NCBI GenBank assembly: GCA_900754275.1
Contig: CAAECF010000036.1
Span: forward strand, 1-18,538
DNA from: an uncultured Collinsella sp.
GTDB lineage: Bacteria > Actinomycetota > Coriobacteriia > Coriobacteriales > Coriobacteriaceae
Length of the DNA: 18,538 nt
Direction of reading: 5' to 3'
Below the pieces are notes generated by a model. The model saw only the letters and a program-made list of their open reading frames with translations, was not told the origin of the DNA and did no database searches. Positions 6,906-14,633 of this stretch are shown piece after piece. Both the position numbers and the translations under genes were made by a program. Each line of letters starts with the position of its first letter. Position 1 is the first letter of the stretch.

Positions 6906-7340
6906 ATGGATACCAAGCAGCAACTCGTCAATGCCCTCGCAGGCCTGGGCTCAACCATTACCGAAGCTATGGATGTCATCGAGGGCTTTGTCCCCTGCGG
7001 ACATCCTGCCCTCACGGTATCGAACGCACTCGTCGCGCTGGACGCTGACGATGATGCAGCTCTCGCCCAGCAGCTTGAAACCGTCGAGGGCTTTATCGAC
7101 CACGTGAGTGAGAACCGCGGCGTGGCCGCCTACCACGGCATCGAGGTCGAGCTCGCGGGTCCCAAAGCCGATCTGCTCGCAGCAATCCGCGAGGTAGGCG
7201 CCCTTATGCAGACCGCAGGCGTCAAGAACACCCAGGTCAACGAGTGGGTCTACCGCAGTCTGGCAGCACTCGACAGCTCCGACGAAAAGGCAGTCGAGCA
7301 GCTCGCAGAAAGTCCCGCCATTAAGGCCGAGCTTTTGTAA
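6906..7340 (+). CDS. Small acidic hypothetical protein
   Basis: A 144-residue soluble protein of unknown function, not recognised. It is Ala-, Glu- and Asp-rich and predicted mostly helical, with a single cysteine (VPCGHPAL, near residue 31) and no membrane segment or signal peptide. Two similar helical stretches (NALVALDADDDAALAQQLE and RSLAALDSSDEKAVEQLAE) suggest an internal duplication. It has a good ribosome site (GAAAGGA, 6 nt before the ATG) and codon use like the neighbouring genes, which supports a real gene. It is monocistronic, convergent with the toxin-antitoxin pair, and divergent from tmRNA. Confidence 0.78.
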   Translation: MDTKQQLVNALAGLGSTITEAMDVIEGFVPCGHPALTVSNALVALDADDDAALAQQLETVEGFIDHVSENRGVAAYHGIEVELAGPKADLLAAIREVGALMQTAGVKNTQVNEWVYRSLAALDSSDEKAVEQLAESPAIKAELL

Positions 7341-7349
7341 ATAGCAGAC

Positions 7350-7398
7350 GCGGGTCCCTTGGCGCATCGTCGTCCAAGAGGCCCGCAAACAGTTTGCG
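7350..7398. terminator. Possible bidirectional termination hairpins
   Basis: Between convergent genes, a 13-nt imperfect stem (7350-7362 with 7374-7386) is followed by a 7-bp perfect hairpin (7384-7390 with 7392-7398) that ends at the toxin stop codon. The two overlap by three bases and may be alternatives. Neither has a U-run, so termination is inferred from position. Confidence 0.4.
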
Positions 7399-7914
7399 TC
7401 AACCGATAGCCGCGCCGCCGCGTTCGGCCAAAGCAAGAATCGGCATCATTTGGCGCGGGGTCTTTGCTGCAAGATCGGCATGTTCGAGCAGCTTGCGATC
7501 GTTGGTCACCAAGTAATCGACCTGCGCGCGTTTGCATGCGGCGAGTACCAAGTTGTCCTCGTAATCGCGATGGAGCGCTAAGTATTTGTCGGCCAGCCAA
7601 AGGTCCGACGCATCTGCACCCACGGCCGTGGCGTTTTCGGTCATGTTCCGAACAAACGCCAGCGCCGCATCGCCAATTGCACGGGCAGATGCCTCGTCGA
7701 GCGCTCCCCCACTGGCAAGAACGCTACGCTTCAGCTCGTGTTGGACAACGTACAGCACGTCCTTGGCGATATGCACCGGAAAGAACATCAATGCCCCTGC
7801 CTCCGCCGCCTGCCCAATAAACGCACGCGCGGCAAGCGACTCGGCATGGTCGACGCAAAACGAATCAACCCATACGTTGGCGTCCACCATTATTTTGAGG
7901 GGAGCCCCGCTCAC
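7399..7914 (-). CDS. PIN-domain toxin of a type II toxin-antitoxin pair
   Basis: A 171-residue PIN-fold protein, most likely a VapC-like or PIN_3-type ribonuclease. The acidic metal-binding residues of the fold are in place: D11 in IMVDANVWVD, D52 in HIAKDVLYVV, D120 in YEDNLVLAAC and D139 in LVTNDRKLL. It starts at GTG (7912-7914), which overlaps the antitoxin stop by 4 nt (GTGA) and has AAAGGAG 8 nt upstream, so the two are translationally coupled. An ATG at 7888-7890, just before VDANVW, is an alternative start giving 163 residues. The frame stays open to 8115 inside the antitoxin gene, but that extension is a shadow. Target RNA is unknown. Confidence 0.78.
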   Translation of the reverse strand: MSGAPLKIMVDANVWVDSFCVDHAESLAARAFIGQAAEAGALMFFPVHIAKDVLYVVQHELKRSVLASGGALDEASARAIGDAALAFVRNMTENATAVGADASDLWLADKYLALHRDYEDNLVLAACKRAQVDYLVTNDRKLLEHADLAAKTPRQMMPILALAERGGAAIG

Positions 7915-8264
7915 AGGATCATCTCCTTTTGGCGATAGCGCTCGTCCATGGCTTCGGAATAGATTGTGTCCCAATCGCGATCGTCGGATACGGGCGACGT
8001 AGCGATGCCCAAATCTGCATAAAGCCGGTCTGCCGCTGCCCATGATGCGGCGAACGGAGTATCGGGCGCGACGGATTGCCGCCGGTCGTCGACGGCCGCA
8101 AGCACTTCCTCGCACGAACCACCGCCCTGCGCGACCTTGGCCACCACCTTTTTGATGAGCTCGGGCAGTGACCTGCCCGAAAGCTGCAGCGCTTCCTCGG
8201 CGCGCTCTTTAACCGAGCGATCTACGCGAACGTTCACCTGCGCCATGCCGCTAACAGCACCCAT
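7911..8264 (-). CDS. Ribbon-helix-helix antitoxin (RelB/DinJ-like)
   Basis: A 117-residue protein with an N-terminal ribbon-helix-helix DNA-binding domain: beta strand AQVNVRVD followed by helices SVKERAEEALQLSG and SLPELIKKVVAKVAQ. An acidic, flexible C-terminal half would wrap the toxin. As in RelB/DinJ families, the dimer should repress its own promoter. The ATG at 8264 was chosen because GGTGAGG lies 5 nt upstream; ATG at 8246 (MAQVNVRV) is possible and 8303 is unlikely. It is the first gene of a two-gene operon with the PIN toxin, overlapping it by 4 nt. RHH antitoxin with PIN toxin is a known but less common pairing than VapB(AbrB-like)-VapC. Confidence 0.8.
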   Translation of the reverse strand: MGAVSGMAQVNVRVDRSVKERAEEALQLSGRSLPELIKKVVAKVAQGGGSCEEVLAAVDDRRQSVAPDTPFAASWAAADRLYADLGIATSPVSDDRDWDTIYSEAMDERYRQKEMIL

Positions 8265-8295
8265 CTCAACCTCACCTTCGACTCCTGCTATCTTA

Positions 8296-8333
8296 GCTAG
8301 CACAACTATATATTGCTGCTAGCACACGGTCAA
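8296..8333 (-). promoter_or_regulatory. Promoter and repeated operator boxes of the toxin-antitoxin operon
   Basis: On the minus strand, -35 TTGACC (8328-8333), 17-nt spacer, -10 TATAGT (8305-8310). Two identical GTGCTAGC boxes (8296-8303 and 8318-8325) lie 22 bp apart, two helical turns, one in the spacer and one over the expected start. Each contains the palindrome GCTAGC. This fits cooperative binding of an RHH antitoxin; the assignment is inference. Confidence 0.72.
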
Positions 8334-8337
8334 ACGC

Positions 8338-8383
8338 AAAAGGCCTGCATTCTGGCGGCTGCAACACCGTCCGAATGCAGGCC
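8338..8383 (-). terminator. Rho-independent terminator of the P-type ATPase unit
   Basis: A perfect 11-bp stem (8342-8352 with 8373-8383) with a 20-nt loop that can form an inner CGG/CCG pairing. Four U residues follow on the minus strand. It lies 20 nt past the ATPase stop and abuts the toxin-antitoxin promoter. Confidence 0.8.
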
Positions 8384-8402
8384 ATTAACTCAAGCAAAAG
8401 CG

Positions 8403-10478
8403 CTAACGCAGGTAAGCCTTCGCGTTGCTCAGGCTGTAGGCAATCGTCGAGCCGTTGTGCAGTAACGACGACGTCTGCGGGGTAATCGCGCCGGTAATAC
8501 CCAATGCCAACAGCGCCGAGTTGGTGAGCATCACCTTAGAGTAGGAGCTCGTCAGACGATCAATGAGGCCCTGACTCATGCGGCGCAGGCGCACGATTGC
8601 GGCCAGATCCGTATCGGTCAGGATGATATCGGCGACCTCCTTGGCGATGTCGCTTCCGCCACCCATCGCCAAGCCCACGTCGGCCAAACCGAGCGCCGGC
8701 GAATCGTTGACACCGTCGCCCACCATGGCAACGTGGCGCCCCTCGCCCTTAATGCGCTCCACATACGCGTACTTGTCCTCGGGCAGCAGCTCGGCCTTAA
8801 ACTCGTCGACCCCTGCCTCGCGAGCAATGCGCTCGGCCGTGCGCTCCGAGTCGCCCGTGAGCATAACGACATGCTTAACGCCCAACGCGTGCAGGTCGGC
8901 GATGGCCTCACGGACCCCGGCCTTGAGCGGATCCTCGATGCCGAGCACGCCGACGACCTTGCCGTCGACCGCCAGATACAGCGGCGACAGGCCCTGCATC
9001 TGGGACTCGATTTGCTCCTTAATGTCGGCCTCGAGCTGCGCGCTCTCGTCCTCAAACACAAAGTGTGCCGAGCCGATAATCGCGCGACGCCCCTCGATGG
9101 ACGAAGCGATGCCGTGCGCCACGATGTACTCGACGGCAGCATGGCGCTCGCGGTGCTCGAGCCCGCGCTCGCGGGCGGCGTTGACCACGGCACGCGCCAC
9201 CGGATGCGGAAAATGCTCCTCCAAGCAAGCGGAAAGGCGCAGGACCTCGTCCTCGCTCCAGCCGTCGGTCGTGAGCACGCAAGCTAGGCGCGGCTGGGCC
9301 TCGGTAAGCGTGCCGGTCTTGTCAAACACAATGGTGTCGGCCTTGGCAAACGACTCAAAGTACTTCGCGCCCTTGACCATGACGCCCATCTTGGCAGCAT
9401 CGCTCATAGCGGTCATGACGGCAACGGAACCCGTGAGCTTGAGTGCGCACGAGTAGTCGACCATCAGTGCCGCGGAGGTCTTGATGAGACTGCGCGTGGT
9501 GAGCGCAACCAGGCCCGCGAGCAGGAAGTTCCACGGGACGATCTTGTTGGCAAGGTCCTCCATATGCGACTGGCCCTCGGACTTGAGCGAGTCGGCCGTC
9601 TGCACGAGCGAGACGATTGAGCGCAGTTTGGTTTGCGCCGTATTGGCGCGCACGCGCACCAAGATGCCGCCGTCTTCCACGACGGTACCGGCGAACACGT
9701 CGTCGCCCACGCTGCGCTCGACGGCCAGCGGCTCGCCGGTCAGGGTCGCCTGGTTGACCATAGCGCTCCCCTGCTCGACAACACCGTCGATGCAGATGGA
9801 CATGCCGGTGCGCACGGCGACCAAGTCGCCGGGCTCGAGCTCGGTGGCGGCAACGCTTACCTCGGTGTCGCCGACGACCTTTTGCGCCTTGTCGGGCACA
9901 TCGAGCAGCGAGTTGATGAGCTCGTTTTCGCTCATGGCGCGGGTGTAGTCCTCGAGCAGCTCGCCCACGTTGAGCAGGAACATCGTCTGGCCCGCGGTGT
10001 CGACATCACGCTTGACGAACGAAATGCCGATGGCCGAAGCGTCGAGCACGGGAACGGTCAGGCGCGGCTGCGCGAGCTCATGAAGGGCAGCGCGCAAAAA
10101 TGCCATGTAACCGGCCACGACAAACACCGCACGCAGAGGCGTCGGCAAGAACCAGCGACGTGCGTAATGGGCACCGATAAGTGTGGCAAGATCCATGACG
10201 AGCTTGTGCTTGCGTGGCTCAAGCTGCATCACGTAGCCTGTCTTTGCGTCGGCAATGGCCTGAGCATCGAGTGCGCCCAAGGCGTCGAGCACGCTCGCGC
10301 GGCGCGGCTCATCGTATTCGAGCGCCATCTGGCCGATGCGGCCGTAGACGCGCACCTTGTGCACGCCGTCGATGTCGCCGCCAAGCTTAAGAAGTGCATC
10401 GAGATCGCTCTCTGGCACAGGACCCGCCAATTGAAGACGGGTCCTGCCGGGGATCTCGCTAATAATCGAGAATCTCAT
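8403..10478 (-). CDS. Heavy-metal-type P1B ATPase with atypical SCALKL metal motif
   Basis: A 691-residue membrane cation pump of the P1B class. Residues 1-60 look like a heavy-metal-associated (HMA-like) fold but lack the CxxC metal site. Membrane helices follow near 95-165 and 315-350. The actuator loop has TGE (247-249), the phosphorylation site is D386 in DKTGT, the nucleotide domain has the P1B-specific HP dipeptide (425-426), and GDGVND is at 587-592. The membrane motif that is usually CPC reads DYSCALKL (341-348), so the transported ion cannot be read from the standard subgroups; a divalent metal such as Mn, Fe or Zn is possible. It starts at ATG 10478, 18 nt after the DUF6110-like gene, with only a weak ribosome site, suggesting coupling. 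A terminator follows. Confidence 0.93.
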   Translation of the reverse strand: MRFSIISEIPGRTRLQLAGPVPESDLDALLKLGGDIDGVHKVRVYGRIGQMALEYDEPRRASVLDALGALDAQAIADAKTGYVMQLEPRKHKLVMDLATLIGAHYARRWFLPTPLRAVFVVAGYMAFLRAALHELAQPRLTVPVLDASAIGISFVKRDVDTAGQTMFLLNVGELLEDYTRAMSENELINSLLDVPDKAQKVVGDTEVSVAATELEPGDLVAVRTGMSICIDGVVEQGSAMVNQATLTGEPLAVERSVGDDVFAGTVVEDGGILVRVRANTAQTKLRSIVSLVQTADSLKSEGQSHMEDLANKIVPWNFLLAGLVALTTRSLIKTSAALMVDYSCALKLTGSVAVMTAMSDAAKMGVMVKGAKYFESFAKADTIVFDKTGTLTEAQPRLACVLTTDGWSEDEVLRLSACLEEHFPHPVARAVVNAARERGLEHRERHAAVEYIVAHGIASSIEGRRAIIGSAHFVFEDESAQLEADIKEQIESQMQGLSPLYLAVDGKVVGVLGIEDPLKAGVREAIADLHALGVKHVVMLTGDSERTAERIAREAGVDEFKAELLPEDKYAYVERIKGEGRHVAMVGDGVNDSPALGLADVGLAMGGGSDIAKEVADIILTDTDLAAIVRLRRMSQGLIDRLTSSYSKVMLTNSALLALGITGAITPQTSSLLHNGSTIAYSLSNAKAYLR

Positions 10479-10496
10479 AGTTTGTGCCTGGAAGCG

Positions 10497-10742
10497 TTAC
10501 TCGGCTGCCTCGTCAGCAGCGGCCTCGCTCTGGGTGATGTAAGCCGCCTCGGCAACCATGTCGTCGACATTAGCCTTGGCCTGCTCGACCATGTCCTGGT
10601 AGCCGTTCTTGATGCGCATACCGCACGCAATACCCTGCACGCAGACATTCTTGACCGGAGCGCTGGTAAGCAGCTTGATGCCGGCCGTGCCAAGCAGAAA
10701 ACCGCCACCGACAAGCAGGGTATTGAACGTCGACTTCTTCAT
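10497..10742 (-). CDS. DUF6110-like small membrane-anchored protein
   Basis: 81 residues: a hydrophobic segment at about 8-27 (LLVGGGFLLGTAGIKLL), then a short amphipathic region with two cysteines (C34 and C40, in KNVCVQGIACGMRIKNG), then an acidic helical tail. The pattern GTAGIKxLxS...V..G.A.GMRIK resembles DUF6110 proteins, which are often encoded beside P1B ATPases with degenerate metal motifs; this is from memory, not a search. The ATG at 10742 is chosen for its AAGGGAG site; the frame is open to 10802. It is the first gene of a two-gene unit with the ATPase. A role as accessory or metal-delivery subunit is inference. Confidence 0.78.
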   Translation of the reverse strand: MKKSTFNTLLVGGGFLLGTAGIKLLTSAPVKNVCVQGIACGMRIKNGYQDMVEQAKANVDDMVAEAAYITQSEAAADEAAE

Positions 10743-10850
10743 GTTGCTTCTCCCTTTTGCCGCATTGGACGCGGCATGGTGCCTCAGCACCCGAGTAAAC
10801 AAGTTTGCTCGAGCACGCTTTTGAAATATCTCAATTTTATCTAACTATCT

Positions 10851-10906
10851 AGGTCAGCCATGGCTAACCTTTTGAAAATTAACGATGCGGAGTAACCGAT
10901 TGTCAA
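10851..10906 (-). promoter_or_regulatory. Promoter and palindromic operator of the DUF6110-ATPase unit
   Basis: On the minus strand, -35 TTGACA (10901-10906, perfect), 17-nt spacer, -10 GTTAAT (10878-10883). Directly downstream, over the expected start, is the 20-bp palindrome AGGTCAGCCATGGCTAACCT (10851-10870) with one mismatched pair. The half-site AGGTTAG matches DtxR/IdeR-type boxes, but the centre (CCATGG) is longer than the canonical site. A repressor bound here would block initiation. The same 13-nt core recurs at the AraC/ABC promoter. Confidence 0.65.
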
Positions 10907-10912
10907 TGTGAG

Positions 10913-10929
10913 AAAGGGACTGTCCCTTT
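10913..10929 (-). terminator. Possible terminator of the ABC transporter operon
   Basis: A 7-bp perfect stem (10913-10919 with 10923-10929) with a 3-nt loop, 8 nt past the stop of the second ABC gene. The stem ends in UUU with no further U-run, so it is weak. Confidence 0.4.
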
Positions 10930-10937
10930 GCCCCTTC

Positions 10938-12695
10938 TTACAACTGCCAGGTAGCTGCTTCCTTTTGCAGCGCCACCATGCGGGCGAATTCTCCACCTGC
11001 CGCCTTGAGCTGCGCCGGAGTGCCCTGCTCGGCTACCACACCATCCTTGAGCACAACGATCTTATCGGCATTTTCTACCGTGCGCATACGGTGGGCGATC
11101 ACGATAACCGTCTTGCCTGCGAGCAGGCGGGAAAGCGCCTGCTGCACCACGGTCTCGTTCTCCACATCCAAGCTCGCTGTTGCCTCGTCCAGCAACACGA
11201 TCGGCGCGTCTTTGAGCAGCGCACGGGCGATAGAGATGCGCTGGCGCTCACCGCCGGACAGCTTGGAGCCGTTCTCGCCGATCATGGTGTCATAGCCCTG
11301 CGGCATGCGGCTCACAAACTCGTCGCAGTTGGCGGCACGCGCGGCAGCAAGCACTTCCTCATCGGTGGCATCGCGACGACCAAGACGGATGTTTCCCATC
11401 ACCGTGTCGTCAAAGAGCAGCACGTCTTGGAACACAATGGCGTAGTCGCGCAGCAGCACCTCGGGATCCACGCTCGCAACATCCACGCCACCCACGGTGA
11501 CCGTGCCTTCGGTGGCGTCCCAAAAGCGCGCAGCCAGGCGGCTCACCGTAGACTTGCCGGAACCCGAAGGACCGACCAGTGCCGTAACTTCGCCTTCCTT
11601 GGCGGTAAAGCTCACGTCGGTAAGAACTTTCTCGCCGGCGCGGCCGTCCTCGCCCGCACCATAGCCAAATGCCACGTGATCGAACACCACATCGTGGCCC
11701 ACGGGCTCAAATTTCTCGCTGCCCCGCGCCACGGGCTCTTCCATGATGGAACGCATGCGCTTGGCCGACGACTCGGCGGCAAACAGCTCGGACATCAGCA
11801 TCAGCGCCTGATCAAAGGGCGCATAGATGCGGCTCACCATAAGCAGGAAGGCAAACATCACCAAAAAGTCGACCTGGCCGGAGGCGACCATCGCAGCGCC
11901 CGTGACCAACGTGGTGGCAATCCCCAGGCGCAGGATGGCAAAGGCGGAGTTGACCAAAAGCCCATTGGCGAGCTCGCCTTTGGTGGTCTCGCGCTCCTCG
12001 GCATCGATCACGGCGTTGAGCCCCTCAAGATAATGAGCCTCCTGGTTGGTGGCGCGGATCTCGCGCACGCAGTCAAGCGTCTCCTGGATCGCCTCGGTAA
12101 CCTTGACCTTCTCGGCACGCACATGGTCGAACACCGGGGTCATGGGGCCGCGTGTCAGATACAGCACGGCAAAGGCCACGGGCACGCTCCAAAACGCCGC
12201 GATCGCCAGCTGCCAGCAAAAGAACAGCGACGCCACGAACACAATGGCGCTTGCGATGATGGCACCCCAAAGCTCTCCCAGCACGTGGCTGTAGGCGTGC
12301 TCCATGGCCTGGACGTCGCCCATGATGGTTTCGGTTAAATCGGCCAGATCACGACGGCCAAAAAACGACAGCGGCAGCTTGCGCAAGCGCTCGGCAATCT
12401 CCATACGCTGCTTGCCGCACTCCTCGTAAAAGATGCAGTAGGTGTAATAATACTGCTGCCAGTTAGAGGCAAAGAGCAACACGAAAAAGACCAGGAGGCC
12501 GCCCACAATCGGCAGGGCATCCGGCAGGTCGGCACCGGTGGCGAGATGTTCGACAAAACCGGCCATGACCAGGAACAATAAGCCCATGCCGGCCATGGTC
12601 ACAAGATTGGTGAGCGCGGTCCAGAAAATGCCGCGTTTTACGCCGGCGACGCCTTTATCGGATAGGAAGTACTTCTTTTGGAATGAGGCGAACAT
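10938..12695 (-). CDS. ABC transporter half-molecule, permease plus ATPase (YbtQ/IrtB-like position)
   Basis: 585 residues: an N-terminal six-helix transmembrane domain (about 20-310) fused to a nucleotide-binding domain. Walker A GPSGSGKST is at 375-383, signature LSGGE at 479-483, Walker B LLDEA with D503 and E504, and the switch histidine H535. Its ATG directly abuts the stop of the upstream ABC gene (TAA then ATG), with GGCGAGG as ribosome site inside that gene, so the two are co-translated and should form a heterodimer. Heterodimers of this type next to an AraC regulator often handle siderophores (YbtPQ, IrtAB), drugs or peptides. The substrate cannot be read from sequence. Confidence 0.94.
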   Translation of the reverse strand: MFASFQKKYFLSDKGVAGVKRGIFWTALTNLVTMAGMGLLFLVMAGFVEHLATGADLPDALPIVGGLLVFFVLLFASNWQQYYYTYCIFYEECGKQRMEIAERLRKLPLSFFGRRDLADLTETIMGDVQAMEHAYSHVLGELWGAIIASAIVFVASLFFCWQLAIAAFWSVPVAFAVLYLTRGPMTPVFDHVRAEKVKVTEAIQETLDCVREIRATNQEAHYLEGLNAVIDAEERETTKGELANGLLVNSAFAILRLGIATTLVTGAAMVASGQVDFLVMFAFLLMVSRIYAPFDQALMLMSELFAAESSAKRMRSIMEEPVARGSEKFEPVGHDVVFDHVAFGYGAGEDGRAGEKVLTDVSFTAKEGEVTALVGPSGSGKSTVSRLAARFWDATEGTVTVGGVDVASVDPEVLLRDYAIVFQDVLLFDDTVMGNIRLGRRDATDEEVLAAARAANCDEFVSRMPQGYDTMIGENGSKLSGGERQRISIARALLKDAPIVLLDEATASLDVENETVVQQALSRLLAGKTVIVIAHRMRTVENADKIVVLKDGVVAEQGTPAQLKAAGGEFARMVALQKEAATWQL

Positions 12696-14519
12696 TTAGG
12701 CCTCGCCTCCCTTCGTGACGGCGGCATCCGCGGCAGCAGTGATCTTCCAGCTCGCGGCCTGTTCGTATTCGGCCCACATCTTGGCGTATAGACCGTTTTG
12801 GGACAGCAACTCGGCATGGGTACCCGACTCCTGCACGCTACCCTGGTTGAGCACCACGATCTTGTCGGCCCCCACTACAGTCGAGAGTCGGTGCGCAATC
12901 ATAATGACCGTGCGACCCGCCGCCAGCTTGCTAAAGGCGCGCTGGATGAGCGCCTCGTTCTCGGGGTCGGCAAACGCCGTGGCCTCATCGAGCACCACGA
13001 TAGGCGCGTCTTTAAGGATCGCGCGGGCGAGTGCCACGCGCTGGACCTCGCCGCCCGAAAGATATGCTCCGCCGGCACCGAGCATGGTATTGATGCCCTG
13101 TGGAAGCTTGGCCACAATGTCGTCGCACTGAGCTGCGGAGAGGGCCGCACGCACTTCGTCGTCAGTGGCCGAAGGCTTGGAGGCGCGCACGTTATCGGCA
13201 AGTGTTTGCCGGAACAGCTGGTTGGTCTGGAACACGAAGGCGACCTGGTCCATAAGCTCGTGCGGATCCATATCGCGAACGTCCACACCGCCTACGAGCA
13301 CTCGACCCGAGGAGACATCCCAAAAACGCGGAATCAGGCTTGCGCAGGTTGACTTACCGCCACCCGAGGGACCCACCAGGGCGAGGGTGCTACCAGCGGG
13401 AACGCTGAAACTCACATGGCTAACGGCAGGTGCTTCGGCACCTTCGTACGTAAAGCTCACGTCCTCAAAGCGCACGTCGCCGCCGGCAGGGTGCTTGGGT
13501 TGCGCGGGCACGGAGAGCCGCTTGGAATCCATGACGCTTCGAATGCGAGCCAGCGAATCGGCACTCATCTGAGAGGCCTCGCCCACAAACATGAGCTTGG
13601 TCATGGCCGTCGGTACCACGGCCGAAAATATCGCGTAAAACGTGAAGTTGGCCATAAAATGCGCGAAGTCCGTCTCGCCCGGCGCCAACAGCAACGCCAC
13701 GGGCAACAGGAATGTCACAAGACCATTGAGCGCGGTAAGGTTGAGTACCTGCGGACCTCGGCAAAACGTGCCCGCATAGCTTTGTGCCATGTCGGCGTAT
13801 TCGGCTATCGCGTCGTGGAACGCCTTAAAGGAATAGACCGTCTGCTGAAACACCTTGACCACGGGAATGCCGCGTACGTATTCGGTACCGGTCTTGTTCA
13901 TCTTGACCAGCGCGCCCATGTAGGCCTTCATGAACTCGGCGCCCTTGCCGCTCATCATGGTGGCCATGGCGCCAAGCGAAACGGCGACCGAGATAAGGCA
14001 TGCCGCGCCCAAGCGCCAATCGAGGGCGAAAAGCAGCACGAGCAGACCTGCGACCATGGCGGTGGCGCCGGCGATATCGGGTAGCATGTGCGCGAGCAGG
14101 GTCTCGGTGGAGGCGGCGCATCCGTCTACGATACGGCGCAGCTCACCGGTGGCGTGCGTGTCAAAGTAGCCGAGCGGCAGCTTAAGCAGATGCTCGCTCG
14201 TAGCCTTGCGGATATTGGACGCGCAACGAAACGCGGATAGGTGTGTGCACATGAGCCCCACGAAATAAATCACGATGCTTGCCAGCGCAAACCCCACGGC
14301 CCACCAGCCATACGTCGCGATGCCGCAGGCTTCGCTCCAGTTAGGTGCCACGGCGATCAGATCGCGCGCGACAAGCCAAATGCACACGTACGGGCCAAAG
14401 CTCAGCAGCTGCGAGAGCGCCGAGAGAGCCATGCCCAAATACGTTAGGAATTTGCGGTCGCCGGCATATGCAAGCAGCTCGCCGATACCGCCGCCTTCCC
14501 TTTTTGACCACTTTGCCAT
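12696..14519 (-). CDS. ABC transporter half-molecule, permease plus ATPase (YbtP/IrtA-like)
   Basis: 607 residues: transmembrane domain (about 25-310) and nucleotide-binding domain with Walker A GPSGGGKST (383-391), signature LSGGE (487-491), Walker B with D511 and E512, and H543. The sequence DEATAFADPENE after Walker B resembles the siderophore-linked YbtPQ/IrtAB group, where ordinary exporters have DEATSxLD. This supports, but does not prove, an iron-chelate role. The ATG at 14519 (MAKWSKREGG) was chosen for its AGAAAGGA site; the frame is open to 14582, but that ATG lies inside the operator palindrome and lacks a ribosome site. It is the first gene of the operon and is divergent from the AraC gene. 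Confidence 0.93.
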   Translation of the reverse strand: MAKWSKREGGGIGELLAYAGDRKFLTYLGMALSALSQLLSFGPYVCIWLVARDLIAVAPNWSEACGIATYGWWAVGFALASIVIYFVGLMCTHLSAFRCASNIRKATSEHLLKLPLGYFDTHATGELRRIVDGCAASTETLLAHMLPDIAGATAMVAGLLVLLFALDWRLGAACLISVAVSLGAMATMMSGKGAEFMKAYMGALVKMNKTGTEYVRGIPVVKVFQQTVYSFKAFHDAIAEYADMAQSYAGTFCRGPQVLNLTALNGLVTFLLPVALLLAPGETDFAHFMANFTFYAIFSAVVPTAMTKLMFVGEASQMSADSLARIRSVMDSKRLSVPAQPKHPAGGDVRFEDVSFTYEGAEAPAVSHVSFSVPAGSTLALVGPSGGGKSTCASLIPRFWDVSSGRVLVGGVDVRDMDPHELMDQVAFVFQTNQLFRQTLADNVRASKPSATDDEVRAALSAAQCDDIVAKLPQGINTMLGAGGAYLSGGEVQRVALARAILKDAPIVVLDEATAFADPENEALIQRAFSKLAAGRTVIMIAHRLSTVVGADKIVVLNQGSVQESGTHAELLSQNGLYAKMWAEYEQAASWKITAAADAAVTKGGEA

Positions 14520-14538
14520 GAGATTCCTTTCTAACGGC

Positions 14539-14590
14539 TTGAGAGTTAACCGTAATGAACTTATCATTGATGTGTTAGCCATGGCTCACA
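14539..14590 (+). promoter_or_regulatory. AraC promoter and palindromic operator in the divergent AraC/ABC region
   Basis: On the plus strand, -35 TTGAGA (14539-14544), 17-nt spacer, -10 TATCAT (14562-14567), both 5 of 6 consensus. Immediately after the -10 lies the palindrome TGTTAGCCATGGCTCACA (14573-14590; one mismatched pair). Its core GTTAGCCATGGCT is identical to that at the DUF6110-ATPase promoter, and its position relative to the -10 is the same. The ABC promoter on the other strand is less clear; TTGTGA (14586-14591), 17 nt, AATGAT (14563-14568) is weak and would place the operator in its spacer. Confidence 0.62.
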
Positions 14591-14633
14591 ATTAAGCCAG
14601 GCGTGGACGTTTCTGCAAAGGAAAGGGACGCTC

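Noticed and set aside
10908..12338. A 476-codon plus-strand open frame antisense to the second ABC gene
   Set aside because: His/Arg/Gly-rich shadow of a well-supported ABC transporter gene; no ribosome site or conserved motif.
12696..14582. Longer first ABC gene starting at 14582
   Set aside because: That ATG lies inside the operator palindrome with no ribosome site; the ATG at 14519 has a clear one and begins a family-like N-terminus.
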